Assembly: GCA_964409235.1 (NCBI GenBank) | Contig: CAYPCN010000001.1 | Span: 158,722-222,721 of the forward strand | Direction of reading: 5' to 3' | DNA: 64,000 nucleotides | Source of the DNA: CAINFV01 sp964409235 | Lineage (GTDB): Bacteria; Chlamydiota; Chlamydiia; Chlamydiales; FEN-1388 | Part shown: positions 52,401 through 61,104 of the stretch, piece after piece | How positions within the stretch are numbered: the first letter of the stretch is position 1 | How the letters are laid out: the number at the start of each line of letters is the position of its first letter | Position numbers and translations under genes: made by a program | Notes under the pieces: generated by a model | Seen by the model: the letters and a program-made list of their open reading frames with translations, nothing else | Told to the model about the DNA's origin: nothing | Database searches by the model: none

Positions 52401-52640
52401 CTATGCATCTTGTTTTGTTGTGGTGTTCATACATCGGCAGTGGGGGCAGCGGTGGAACTGCGTGTATGATTCCACGAGGTAGGACGAGGAGCAGTACTCG
52501 CATTTGACGTGGACTGTCGTGAGCTTCACAATCTCCCGCCGCTTGGCTTTATGGGAGTGGCGAAGCCAAGTGACGAGGAGCAAAAGGAGGAGGCCGCCGA
52601 CGTAGAGCATGCATGCTGTTTCTGGAGCGATTTCAATCAT
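52401..52640 (-). CDS. small membrane protein with zinc-ribbon motif
   Basis: 79 aa. One membrane helix (about residues 10-26: CMLYVGGLLLLLLVTWL), a basic stretch (HSHKAKRREI) and a C-terminal ribbon CEYCSSSYLVE...HRCPHC (CxxC ... CxxC). No known family recognised. Overlaps the TonB-like gene by eight bases, so it is the last gene of the exbB-exbD-tonB-like operon. A regulatory or redox role would be a guess. Confidence 0.65.
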   Translation of the reverse strand: MIEIAPETACMLYVGGLLLLLLVTWLRHSHKAKRREIVKLTTVHVKCEYCSSSYLVESYTQFHRCPHCRCMNTTTKQDA

Positions 52641-53454
52641 GGGGATTGTCCATGTCTAAAAGAGTGCTGATAGTATCAAATGTCCCTGCAAACTGTATCG
52701 AGACAATTCCTGAAATCAGCTGCTGAGCAGCGCCTAGCGTTGGGCGAAAGCGTAGACATTGTATCAGATGGAGGGCAACACCTTGAAGGCGTTTGTCCGT
52801 CAGCTCTCGCACACATGTTGCTCGAGCAATTTCTCCTGTGGATGGCATGACCTCGACTTTGAATTCTACCCGAGGGTGTGTTTCAGAGAATAAGGGGGTG
52901 CAAAATACCGTTTCAAAGGACGCCTTGCAAAATACCTGAGAGCCATCTTCAATCAGCTCGAGGGTGCGCAGAGCGTCGTGCAGCGTGACCGTTAATGGGT
53001 AGACCCTCGATAGATGGCGGGAAGGGCTGAGCTCATCAGAGAAGCTCCACGGGAGCGTATAGATAGGGAGCACCTCCCTCTTCTGAGGTTGTGAAGAATG
53101 GCTGATGGAAAAATTCGCAGCATAGTCGCTCTTCACGGCGAAAAGCGCCGTGCTGAGCGAGGAGTGCGACAGATGCAGTTCTCGTGCAACACGAACGCGG
53201 GGGTCCTCATCGATGGATCGCATATCAGCAAGCACGGCAACGGCGCTCTCCTCACTGTCCAAGAAGACCGTGGGCGTGGGAGTTTTGAGAGGGATTTCGA
53301 TGAGGGCGATGCGAATGTGGAAGACGACTACCATGAGGCCGTGGATGAGAATGGAATAGAGCAAGGCACGCATGAAGAGGCGCTTAGAAGGTGCTGTCTT
53401 CTGTCGCCATACGATAGAAACAGTATGTGATGGATGGCGCTTGAGACGAAGCAT
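52633..53454 (-). CDS. TonB/TolA-like periplasmic-spanning protein (CT598-like position)
   Basis: 273 aa. A short basic N-terminus is followed by one membrane helix (about residues 28-50: MRALLYSILIHGLMVVVFHI). The periplasmic part lacks a Pro-rich arm. The C-terminal half (FKVEVMPSTGEIARATCVRE, VALHLIQCLRFRPTLGAAQQ) resembles a TonB/TolA C-domain. Located one base after the exbD stop, as expected for the third component of a proton-driven envelope machine. Confidence 0.7.
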   Translation of the reverse strand: MLRLKRHPSHTVSIVWRQKTAPSKRLFMRALLYSILIHGLMVVVFHIRIALIEIPLKTPTPTVFLDSEESAVAVLADMRSIDEDPRVRVARELHLSHSSLSTALFAVKSDYAANFSISHSSQPQKREVLPIYTLPWSFSDELSPSRHLSRVYPLTVTLHDALRTLELIEDGSQVFCKASFETVFCTPLFSETHPRVEFKVEVMPSTGEIARATCVRELTDKRLQGVALHLIQCLRFRPTLGAAQQLISGIVSIQFAGTFDTISTLLDMDNPHD

Positions 53455-53455
53455 G

Positions 53456-53911
53456 TCACGCGACCCCAGTGCCAGAGTGTTCTTTACTCTCTTCGGTTCG
53501 GTATGCCAAACGGACTCGTGGCGCAGCTTTTACAACTTCTGAGAAGAGCCGCAGGAACATCTCATAATCTACTCGTCGGTCGATACTTAGGACGACGGTG
53601 GGCAGGGTATTATGATGCGCCTGTTGCCAGTTTGTGATGTGACGTTGGAGGACGTCTCGTACCGACATCAAGTCGACAATTTCTTTTCGAGAGCCGACAT
53701 AAATGACCTGGTCCTTATCGACGATGACAGCAAGCTGAGAAAGCTTGGCTTCATCGGCACTGGAGATTTGAGGGTTTTGAATCATCAGCGATTTCAACGG
53801 CAGCGTGTCGGAGGTGATCAAGAAAAAAATAAGCATCAAAAAGATCACGTCGACTAATGGCGTTAAGTCAATGAGGTTGAAGCATGGCTTAAGACGTGTA
53901 GCACATTTCAT
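53456..53911 (-). CDS. exbD: biopolymer transport protein ExbD/TolR
   Basis: 151 aa. N-terminal LIDLTPLVDVIFLMLIFFLI contains the membrane helix with the conserved proton-carrying Asp. The periplasmic domain follows (LAVIVDKDQVIYVGSRKEIV, VVLSIDRRVDYEMFLRLFSE). Works with ExbB to drive the TonB/TolA-like protein. Overlaps exbB by four bases. Confidence 0.93.
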   Translation of the reverse strand: MKCATRLKPCFNLIDLTPLVDVIFLMLIFFLITSDTLPLKSLMIQNPQISSADEAKLSQLAVIVDKDQVIYVGSRKEIVDLMSVRDVLQRHITNWQQAHHNTLPTVVLSIDRRVDYEMFLRLFSEVVKAAPRVRLAYRTEESKEHSGTGVA

Positions 53912-54576
53912 GATCTGGCGTTGCTGCCTCTTGCAGGGAAGGTGAGAAGATCGATGACCTCGGCGGCGGTCGCTTGAATCTCAACGGTGATTCCCTCAAT
54001 GCGGCTGACGATATAGTTGTAGGCGAGGACAGCGGGAATGGCGACGACGAGACCCGCAGCCGTCGTGACCAATGCATATTCCATGGCCGCTCCGATCTGC
54101 GTAGAAGAGATTTCGACGAGGCTGCTCATCCTCATCTCCCCAAACGCCCTGATGAAGCCAAGGACAGTTCCAAGGAGGCCGATCAGAGGCGCAATGTGGG
54201 CGATGATGGAGAGGACCCGAGCGTTTTTCTCCATTTTCGCCACTTCGATCATTCCGCGGAGCTCCATGGCCTGTTCGATGTAGTCCTGACCTCGTTCGTG
54301 TTGTGAGATCCCAGCTCGGATGATGTTGGATACAGCTCCGGGCCGCTTTTCACAAAGGGCAACAGCTTCAGCGATGTCACCGCGTTCGATCGTGCTCCGA
54401 AGCTCAATGAGGAGAGCGTCGGTATCGATATCGACTTTACCGAGGTACATGAGTCTCTCGATAAAAATGGCGATGCCAATGAGAGAACAGAGGCCAATGA
54501 CCACAAGGACCAGGTTGCACTGAGCAATCCACTCTCCAAGGATCGAAAACAGATTCCATGAGCTAGTTGGTTCCAT
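53908..54576 (-). CDS. exbB: biopolymer transport protein ExbB/TolQ
   Basis: 222 aa with three membrane helices (LVLVVIGLCSLIGIAIFIER; IAHIAPLIGLLGTVLGFIRA; ALVTTAAGLVVAIPAVLAYN). The GLLGTVLG motif and the TTAAGLVVAIPA segment are family hallmarks. Proton channel subunit. Its start overlaps the end of the upstream TPR gene by 14 bases. Confidence 0.95.
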   Translation of the reverse strand: MEPTSSWNLFSILGEWIAQCNLVLVVIGLCSLIGIAIFIERLMYLGKVDIDTDALLIELRSTIERGDIAEAVALCEKRPGAVSNIIRAGISQHERGQDYIEQAMELRGMIEVAKMEKNARVLSIIAHIAPLIGLLGTVLGFIRAFGEMRMSSLVEISSTQIGAAMEYALVTTAAGLVVAIPAVLAYNYIVSRIEGITVEIQATAAEVIDLLTFPARGSNARS

Positions 54577-57448
54577 ACAGTTCTCGTAGTTTGCGATCCG
54601 CCACAGCCCCCCATTCCCCCCCTTTCGCGGCGACAGATTCTAGCTGGCGTACGGCGAGATCTGTTCGATGCAACGAAAGATATAGATCAGCTCGTAAGAT
54701 CATGGCCTTGACCCGAAGAGAAGAGGCATACGGTCCATTGATCACCCAGGCAAGCAGGGCCATGGCCTTGTCAGGGCGGTGCAACTCTCGTAAGCATAGG
54801 CTTTTTTCCATTGCGATTTCAAGGGAGACCTCGACATCTTCGCACATCGCTCGTTCCTGAAGATGAGAGAGAAGCTCCATCGCTTCTGCGGATTTATTTG
54901 ACTCCCGAAGTATTTTGGCCAGATACAACACGGACCGAACCCCGTGGCGGGAGGCATACCACGACTCAGGGAACTCCTTGGCCTTTGATATCGCTAAAGG
55001 TATGTTTCGGCGAAATGTCTCGGCATAGAGGTCCGCCGTCAGAGAAGAGCATAGAGACGTATGGACAAACGCGGGGCTAATGACTTGGCTGTCAGGAGGG
55101 ATGGTGGCCTGAAAGTCCGATAGATCCTTGCGCAAGGTATACGCGGCCTCTTCGAGCAGAGAGGGCAGCTCGTTGAATGCTGAATCAGTCGTAATATATC
55201 GTTCGAAGAGCTCAATCTGCTCGTGCTCAATGGCGAAGATCAGCCCCCAGGCGACACACAGTGCCTCGGGATCGCTAAGAGTCTCTAAGCTTTCAAGCGC
55301 ATAGGATCGGCATGCAAGGAAGGCCTTTGCAGCGCTTTCGACGCGCTCTTTAATCACACTCGGCTCTTTGGATTTATATGCTTCGACGACGAGATTGCGA
55401 GCTTCGGACCTGGCGATAAGGGCAAGACCAAAGGGGGGGATGGCATTTTTCTGGTCAAGAGGCAGCTGCTGCCGAGTTTCAAAGAGATGGAGCATGAGCA
55501 TGAGCGTATGAACGTCGTGTTGCTCTCTGTCAAAGAGATGCTGGATGAGCATGATCCTTTCATCGGCCAACGTTGGGACTTCATCGAACGCAAAGATGCA
55601 CGAGAGCATCGCCTGGGGCAGAGGAGGATATGAAGGATACCCTGTCATGAGGTCGCGGAGGAGCTCATCAGCTTCAGCCCATTGACCGGTATGGAGGGCT
55701 AGGTCGATCAGGCAGTGCATCAGCTGGGGATGTGTATCTTCAAGCCCGGGTGTGGTGAGGCATTCGTGTAATGAAGATAACGCCTGCTCAGAGGAGAGTT
55801 CGTCCGCCATGGCTTGCTGATAGAGCGATAGAGCTGCGACATAGCGGGCACAAGGGGCGATAGGGCCGTCGTCGCCCTCTTCAGATGGCAGATCTAATCC
55901 CGAGGATCGCATCTCTGGTATTCCCAGCCATGTGGCAAACATGCGGTCGCACAGAGAAAGGGCCTCTAGATTGCACAGCCCTTCTTGAGGAGGAGCTGCT
56001 GTGTGAGCAGCACGCAAAATAGTAAAGAACGCCTGGTTGTAAGGCCTCTCAGAGGCAGCGACCTTTGTCAGAATATTTTGGACGGAGATGAGTGCAGAGG
56101 TGTCTTGTGTCAGTCGAAAGATCAGGAGGTGAAACGCTCCAACTCTCAGGAGCGTCTCTGGATGCGATGATAAGGCACAGAGAGGAACGAGCTGGCGAGC
56201 CATCTGCAGAGCGCAGAGCGGTTGATTGGAGATGGCTAACAGCACCATTCGCTCAAAGCCGCAGTTCGCCAGAAGGTGGTATGCCGCCTCGCGCCACGGA
56301 GCGTCAAAAGCCGTTGCTGGCTTGGAAAGGCCGACGATGAGTTCCTGCATGGCCACGGGGAGGTTATGTTCGAGGGCGGCATGAAACCCTTGGAGGATAT
56401 GGAAAATATTGTCGCTGCTTTTGATGTTGTCGCGCAGTACGGTCACGCATTCCGATAGGAGTGCGGAGGAATGTACCTGCAGAGCCTCGTGGGCTTTCCA
56501 TAATAGGAGGGCTGGCGTGGGAGTAGTGTCTTCGTTGATGGGGGAGCACCACAAGTGACGATCAAGAACAGGGCGTTTGAAATAGGGAGAAGAGAAGTAT
56601 TGGTGGAACCATTGGTAGGCTGCTGCGCTATTGCGGAGGTTGTGATGAGCGGACGCAATGAGAAAGAGCCTACGCGTCACCAGTGGCTGGTCGGCAGGAT
56701 TGAGACAGAGCATGTCATCCCACGTGGTGAGCAAGGAGATGACCTCGTGGAAATTGCCAAGGCAAAAATGTACCTCTGCAATGCGCAGAAGAAGTTTTTG
56801 GCGAATTTTCTTCTTTTCGAGTGAAGAGGACTGAAAAGGAATGCGTTGCTGCTGCAGCGCAGCCGTGACTGTTTGGTACAGAGAGAGAGCCTCTTCCCAT
56901 TTTCCCGTTTCTGTCAGATGATTCCCTTGACGGAGCAGACAGCTCACATATTCATCTCGGAATCTCAAGATATCGGCGAGAGCATTTTTTTCTTCGAGAG
57001 AGAGGTGGGAGCAGGACGATTTGATCATTTTTGCCAGGAGGTGGTCTGCTTCGGCAAATCGATGTTGTTGCACAAAGGACCTGGCCAGTGCTGTCTTCAA
57101 CGGTACCTGGAAGCGATGTAACGCATCCTTTTTGGCATAGGAAAGCAGCAGATGCTCCTGTTCTTTGTACTTTTCTAGTCGTTCCAAGCCCTTTGACAGA
57201 AGCAGCAGGATTTGGACCTGGGCTTGTGGTTCTAGCCGATGAAATGAAGACTCCTTGAGGATTGCCTTCAGGCTGTCTACAGCCGATTTCAGGGCTTTTT
57301 CGTCATGACCTTCGATCGCCTCTTTCGCTTGGAGAGCCGTTCTAATGGCTCGTGACGACAGCATAGGCCCTTCTGCCTTGAGTAGTATAGTGAAAACAAG
57401 GCAGAGAAAGCAGGCGATGGAACATACACAAATTGCAGAACGTGTCAT
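54563..57448 (-). CDS. large exported TPR protein linked to the ExbBD operon
   Basis: 961 aa from ATG 57448, chosen because MTRSAICVCSIACFLCLVFT is a signal sequence; the open frame extends 62 codons further without support. The whole mature part is helical and TPR-like (for example EALSLYQTVTAALQQQRIPF, AVRQLESVAAKGGEWGAVAD). Probably periplasmic. It heads the operon exbB-exbD-TonB-like-small ribbon protein and overlaps exbB, so it may be a partner of that machine. No specific family recognised. Divergent from hctA. Confidence 0.82.
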   Translation of the reverse strand: MTRSAICVCSIACFLCLVFTILLKAEGPMLSSRAIRTALQAKEAIEGHDEKALKSAVDSLKAILKESSFHRLEPQAQVQILLLLSKGLERLEKYKEQEHLLLSYAKKDALHRFQVPLKTALARSFVQQHRFAEADHLLAKMIKSSCSHLSLEEKNALADILRFRDEYVSCLLRQGNHLTETGKWEEALSLYQTVTAALQQQRIPFQSSSLEKKKIRQKLLLRIAEVHFCLGNFHEVISLLTTWDDMLCLNPADQPLVTRRLFLIASAHHNLRNSAAAYQWFHQYFSSPYFKRPVLDRHLWCSPINEDTTPTPALLLWKAHEALQVHSSALLSECVTVLRDNIKSSDNIFHILQGFHAALEHNLPVAMQELIVGLSKPATAFDAPWREAAYHLLANCGFERMVLLAISNQPLCALQMARQLVPLCALSSHPETLLRVGAFHLLIFRLTQDTSALISVQNILTKVAASERPYNQAFFTILRAAHTAAPPQEGLCNLEALSLCDRMFATWLGIPEMRSSGLDLPSEEGDDGPIAPCARYVAALSLYQQAMADELSSEQALSSLHECLTTPGLEDTHPQLMHCLIDLALHTGQWAEADELLRDLMTGYPSYPPLPQAMLSCIFAFDEVPTLADERIMLIQHLFDREQHDVHTLMLMLHLFETRQQLPLDQKNAIPPFGLALIARSEARNLVVEAYKSKEPSVIKERVESAAKAFLACRSYALESLETLSDPEALCVAWGLIFAIEHEQIELFERYITTDSAFNELPSLLEEAAYTLRKDLSDFQATIPPDSQVISPAFVHTSLCSSLTADLYAETFRRNIPLAISKAKEFPESWYASRHGVRSVLYLAKILRESNKSAEAMELLSHLQERAMCEDVEVSLEIAMEKSLCLRELHRPDKAMALLAWVINGPYASSLRVKAMILRADLYLSLHRTDLAVRQLESVAAKGGEWGAVADRKLRELYGTN

Positions 57449-57622
57449 GGCCTCACTCACGAGATTTTTGATGATACGGTCTGATCCACCATCTTGGCAA
57501 GCGGTCTGCACACCTACCTCAGATCGAAAATTCGCGAAAAAAGTTGAAAAATCTGTTGCAGAATATAGCGAACGTTGACTAACAATCAGATACAGATCCA
57601 AAAACATAGAAGGAGACTCTGT

Positions 57623-57895
57623 ATGTCCTTTCAAGACACCATCAAGGAGATTCGCTCATTGCTCGCAGGGCTGACGATCGATATTGAGAAAGCAGCCAAT
57701 GGGAACAAAGCTGCTTCTCAACGCGTCCGAACGGGCACAATCAAACTCGAAAAGGCTGCCAAACGATATCGCAAAGAGTCGATTAAAGCTGAAAAGTCGG
57801 GAAGCTTCAAAAAGCCCTCAGCGAAAAAGGCTTCAAAAGCAAAGCCAGCCAAAAAAGCAAAAGTGGCTCCAAAACACTCAGGGAAAAGACGCTAG
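57623..57895 (+). CDS. hctA: histone H1-like protein Hc1
   Basis: 90 aa from ATG 57623, set by AGAAGGAG upstream; the frame extends 16 codons further. N-terminal helical MSFQDTIKEIRSLLAGLTID is followed by a Lys/Ala-rich tail (KKASKAKPAKKAKVAPKHSG) with KRR end. Condenses the chromosome in elementary bodies. Shorter than Hc1 of C. trachomatis (about 125). The neighbouring RlmD gene matches the Chlamydia arrangement. Presumably expressed late; no sRNA target site was examined. Confidence 0.9.
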   Translation: MSFQDTIKEIRSLLAGLTIDIEKAANGNKAASQRVRTGTIKLEKAAKRYRKESIKAEKSGSFKKPSAKKASKAKPAKKAKVAPKHSGKRR

Positions 57896-57920
57896 TCTGT
57901 GACAGGAGTGCTCTTTTGTT

Positions 57921-57935
57921 CCCCTAGCATAGGGG
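57921..57935 (+). terminator. hairpin after hctA
   Basis: Perfect 6-bp stem CCCCTA/TAGGGG with loop GCA, 25 bases after the hctA stop. No T-run follows, so it may be a weak terminator or a 3' stabiliser. Confidence 0.35.
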
Positions 57936-57957
57936 CCATGTAAGGAAAAGAGCTTTG

Positions 57958-58120
57958 AGCCATTTGTGATGTGGATTTTCAGAGGGAGGATGAAGATTTT
58001 TCGATTGGTTTTTCCCAGCCTGACGAACCTCATATTCTCTGAGGTATGTGGGAGGGATGGGTTGGGAAGCACCGGTCAAGAAGATTCATCTTTTTCTTAA
58101 AAGGCGCATTGCAAATGGCT
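57958..58120 (+). repeat. dispersed inverted-repeat element, copy 3 (longest)
   Basis: 163 bp. Left end AGCCATTTGTGATGTGGATT, right end AAAAGGCGCATTGCAAATGG plus CT. The terminal 16 bases pair almost perfectly (AGCCATTTGYRATGYG). The centre contains a second palindrome (ACCTCATA...GAGGTATG). It fills the hctA-rlmD spacer and ends 24 bases before the rlmD start. Confidence 0.72.
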
Positions 58121-58144
58121 TTGTTGTTGTAAACGGATGCCTGT

Positions 58145-59557
58145 ATGACGCCACTGCACATTACCGACTGGGATGCGAGAGGACGAGGCGTTGGCGAATA
58201 TCTTCGCCACGATGGTCGGTGCGTCCAAGTGGCTGCCCCAGGATCTATCGTCGGCGAAACCATTGAGGTCCTCTCCCTTTCGAAAAATGCAAAAGGTCGT
58301 CCTAAATGGGTAGCGCGTGAGTTCTCTCTATCGGCGCCATCACCGCATCGGACGACACCTCGTTGTCCTCATGTTGGTGAGTGCGGAGGATGCGCCTGGC
58401 AGCACATGGTATATGCGCAGCAGTTGGCAGAGAAGCACGACATGGTGCGCCGCCTTTTTGCGCCCATGTGCGCCACTCGCCCTATCATCGGCTGCGATGA
58501 GCCATGGTACTATCGCAACAAGATGGAATTCTCCTTTTCACAAGACTTGGAGGGGCATCGCTTTCTCGGTCTGTTTCATGCCAATCGTCGGCGCTGCGTA
58601 CTCGACCTTGACGTGTGCTTGTTGGCTGGGAACTGGATGGTGCCGACCTTGCATGCTATTAGAGAGTGGTGGCATGCTTCTTCTTTGACGGCGTACCGTC
58701 CATCGTCAAATAGTGGGTCTCTCATCTGTGTGACGATGCGAGAGAGCGCGACGCTAGGCGATAGAATGGTCATTCTCACGGTATCGGGAAATCCTGACTA
58801 TGCCTTGAAGAGGCGTCAGCTGAATGATTTCGTGGCGGCGGTTCGCGCAGCGGCGATGCCAGCACATGGAGAGCTCTCCGTGGTCCTCCGCATCCGGCAA
58901 ATTGCCAAAAACATGCCAACGCAGATATACGAGATGATGCTTGCAGGTCCAGACCATATCAGAGAGCGACTCGATGTGCAGACGCAACCAGGGACGACGC
59001 GCTCTCTGGAGTTTCACATCAGTCCCCAAGCGTTTTTTCAGCCAAACACGCTGCAGGCCATTCAGATCTACTCTCAAGCGTTGCAAATGGCGGATATCGA
59101 TTCGAATGACGTCGTGTTTGATCTGTACTGTGGCATTGGCGTTTTTGGCATGTTTGCCGCGTTGGAAGGACGTGCCGCCGTTGGCATCGAGCTCTCGAGA
59201 GATTCTGCCTATGATGCCAAGACTAATGCTCAGCGACTTGGAATTGCCAACTATGCTATTCACTGTGGCGACGTGGCGGCAGTGGTCGCCCAGATGAAGA
59301 AAGAGGGATCTTTTGAGCGGCCATCGACGGTCATTGTCGACCCTCCTCGAGCTGGGTTGATGCCGCAGGCGATTGATGAGATCGTCTCGTTAGAGCCCTC
59401 GACAATTGCGTATGTTTCATGCAATCCTCATACGCAGGTGAAGGATGCGGTACAGCTCATGGAACGAGGCTGGACTCCCGCTATAGCCCAGCCTGTCGAT
59501 CAATTTCCGCATACCATGCACGTGGAAAATATTCTCCTGCTGACGCGAGGGGTGTGA
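58145..59557 (+). CDS. rlmD: 23S rRNA (uracil) methyltransferase, RlmD/TrmA family
   Basis: 470 aa. N-terminal TRAM-like part, iron-sulfur cysteines in CPHVGECGGCAWQHM, and a SAM domain with VVFDLYCGIGVFGMFAALEG. The catalytic region holds TVIVDPPRAGLMPQ and YVSCNPHTQ with the nucleophile Cys. The end PHTMHVENILLLTR is diagnostic. Methylates a uracil in 23S rRNA. The N-terminus from ATG 58145 is plausible, though no strong ribosome site is seen. Eleven bases before tgt. Confidence 0.93.
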   Translation: MTPLHITDWDARGRGVGEYLRHDGRCVQVAAPGSIVGETIEVLSLSKNAKGRPKWVAREFSLSAPSPHRTTPRCPHVGECGGCAWQHMVYAQQLAEKHDMVRRLFAPMCATRPIIGCDEPWYYRNKMEFSFSQDLEGHRFLGLFHANRRRCVLDLDVCLLAGNWMVPTLHAIREWWHASSLTAYRPSSNSGSLICVTMRESATLGDRMVILTVSGNPDYALKRRQLNDFVAAVRAAAMPAHGELSVVLRIRQIAKNMPTQIYEMMLAGPDHIRERLDVQTQPGTTRSLEFHISPQAFFQPNTLQAIQIYSQALQMADIDSNDVVFDLYCGIGVFGMFAALEGRAAVGIELSRDSAYDAKTNAQRLGIANYAIHCGDVAAVVAQMKKEGSFERPSTVIVDPPRAGLMPQAIDEIVSLEPSTIAYVSCNPHTQVKDAVQLMERGWTPAIAQPVDQFPHTMHVENILLLTRGV

Positions 59558-59568
59558 GCATCTATTCT

Positions 59569-60678
59569 ATGTCTGGTCTCAGATTCTCTGTCCATACACG
59601 ATCTCAGAGTTCAAAAGCTCGTCTTGGCCTCCTTGAGACAGCCCATGGATCGATACAAACGCCTATGTTTATGCCTGTCGGCACCCGAGGTACTGTCAAA
59701 ACGTTGACAGAGCGAGAGGTGAAAGAAGTCGGGGCACAGATCATCCTTGGGAACACCTATCATCTGATGCTCCGGCCAGGGGCGGCGCTTATTGAGCGGG
59801 CAGGAGGGCTACACTCGTTCATAGGGTGGGATCGCCCTATTCTGACCGATTCTGGAGGATTTCAAGTATACTCCCTCGCCCGTCTTCGAAAGATGACGGA
59901 CGAGGGAGTCCATTTCAAATCGCACATCGACGGAGCGAGCTATTTCTTAGGGCCTAAGGAGAGCATGGCGATTCAGAAGTCGCTTGGTGCGGATATCGTC
60001 ATGTGTTTTGACGAGTGTCCTCCGAGCGATGCTCCGATGGAAAAGATTGAAGAGGCTGTCGCGCGAACAGTGGCATGGGCGGAAGTGTGCCGTGATATGC
60101 CTCTGGGCGACCATCAATCTCTTTTTGGCATAGTTCAGGGTGGGGTCATTCCAGAGCTACGCCAATCGTGTGCTGAAGCGATGTGTCGGTTTGATTTTGC
60201 AGGGTATGCTATTGGTGGGCTGTCAGTGGGCGAGAGCGCGGCCGAGATGTATGCGACGATAGAGGCTACAGAGCCGTTTCTCCCTGCTGAGAAGCCTCGC
60301 TATTTAATGGGTGTTGGCACTCCGCGGAACCTTTTGGAAGGCGTTCTTCGTGGGATAGATTTGTTTGACTGCGTGATGCCGACGAGGAATGCCCGCCGGG
60401 GGACGGCCTTTACATGGCAGGGGAAAATCTCAATAAAGTCAGCGAGGTATGCAGAGGATTTTTCTCCTTTGGACCCAGAGCTCCATTCCTATCCTTCCCG
60501 GTTTTCAAAGGCGTATATCCGGCATCTTTTCAATGTGAATGAGATGACGGGGATGGCCTTGGTGTCGATGCAGAACCTGGCTTTCTATCTCGATTTCATG
60601 CGCCAGCTCCGAGAGTCGATTGCTACCGATACCCTTGACGCTTTTCAAAAGAAGGTAGATGCTTGTTATCCTGAATAA
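59569..60678 (+). CDS. tgt: tRNA-guanine transglycosylase Tgt lacking the zinc site
   Basis: 370 aa from ATG 59569. Exchanges guanine 34 of GUN-anticodon tRNAs for preQ1 or queuine. Catalytic and binding motifs are intact: ILTDSGGFQVYSL, DIVMCFDECPPSD, GIVQGGV, GYAIGGLSVGE, DCVMPTRNARRGTAFT. The C-terminal zinc motif CxCxxC...H is gone: the segment reads PLDPELHSYPSRFSKAYIRH, and the usual SxHN is SMQN. All four ligands are therefore replaced while the surrounding motif is kept. The open frame begins further upstream inside rlmD, but that part has no similarity. Confidence 0.93.
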   Translation: MSGLRFSVHTRSQSSKARLGLLETAHGSIQTPMFMPVGTRGTVKTLTEREVKEVGAQIILGNTYHLMLRPGAALIERAGGLHSFIGWDRPILTDSGGFQVYSLARLRKMTDEGVHFKSHIDGASYFLGPKESMAIQKSLGADIVMCFDECPPSDAPMEKIEEAVARTVAWAEVCRDMPLGDHQSLFGIVQGGVIPELRQSCAEAMCRFDFAGYAIGGLSVGESAAEMYATIEATEPFLPAEKPRYLMGVGTPRNLLEGVLRGIDLFDCVMPTRNARRGTAFTWQGKISIKSARYAEDFSPLDPELHSYPSRFSKAYIRHLFNVNEMTGMALVSMQNLAFYLDFMRQLRESIATDTLDAFQKKVDACYPE

Positions 60679-60679
60679 C

Positions 60680-60736
60680 TCACTCGTACTATGGGTTCTC
60701 TGAGCACGTACGATGAGTGAATAACACTTTTTCTTG
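60680..60736 (+). terminator. rho-independent terminator-like hairpin after tgt
   Basis: TCACTCGTAC (60680-60689) pairs with GTACG-AT-GAGTGA (60708-60720) with a 2-base bulge and an 18-base loop. A CACTTTTTC stretch follows. It ends the rlmD-tgt unit before yajC. Confidence 0.5.
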
Positions 60737-60744
60737 AGGTACCA

Positions 60745-61101
60745 ATGTTTCTATTGCTGGCTGATAGTCCCCCGCCACAAGCTCCAATTCCTGATGGAGG
60801 GATCGAGCAAACCTTTGTCATGATTGGAATAGCGGTGCTCTTCTTTTACTTTATCTTGTGGCGTCCAGAATCAAAGCGGCGTAAACAAATGGAGGCGAAG
60901 CGCCAGGGGCTTAAGAAAGGCGATCGCGTCGTCGTTGCTGGCGGCATTCTCGGCGAAGTTTTCAAAGTACAGACAGACACATTGATTCTTCGCCTGGCAG
61001 ACGGCGCTAAGATGGAAGTGCTAAAAGTGGCGATTCAAGATGTGCAGCCAGCGTCTGAGAGTGCCGAGAAGAGCGAGCCTTCAGTGCCTCCACAGGCGTA
61101 A
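60745..61101 (+). CDS. yajC: Sec translocase accessory subunit YajC
   Basis: 118 aa. One membrane helix (about residues 24-40: TFVMIGIAVLFFYFILWRP), then the YajC signature RKQMEAKRQGLKKGDRVVVA with GGILGEVFKVQTDTLILRL. Low-complexity tail. Follows the tgt terminator, the common tgt-yajC order. Confidence 0.93.
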   Translation: MFLLLADSPPPQAPIPDGGIEQTFVMIGIAVLFFYFILWRPESKRRKQMEAKRQGLKKGDRVVVAGGILGEVFKVQTDTLILRLADGAKMEVLKVAIQDVQPASESAEKSEPSVPPQA

Positions 61102-61104
61102 CAC

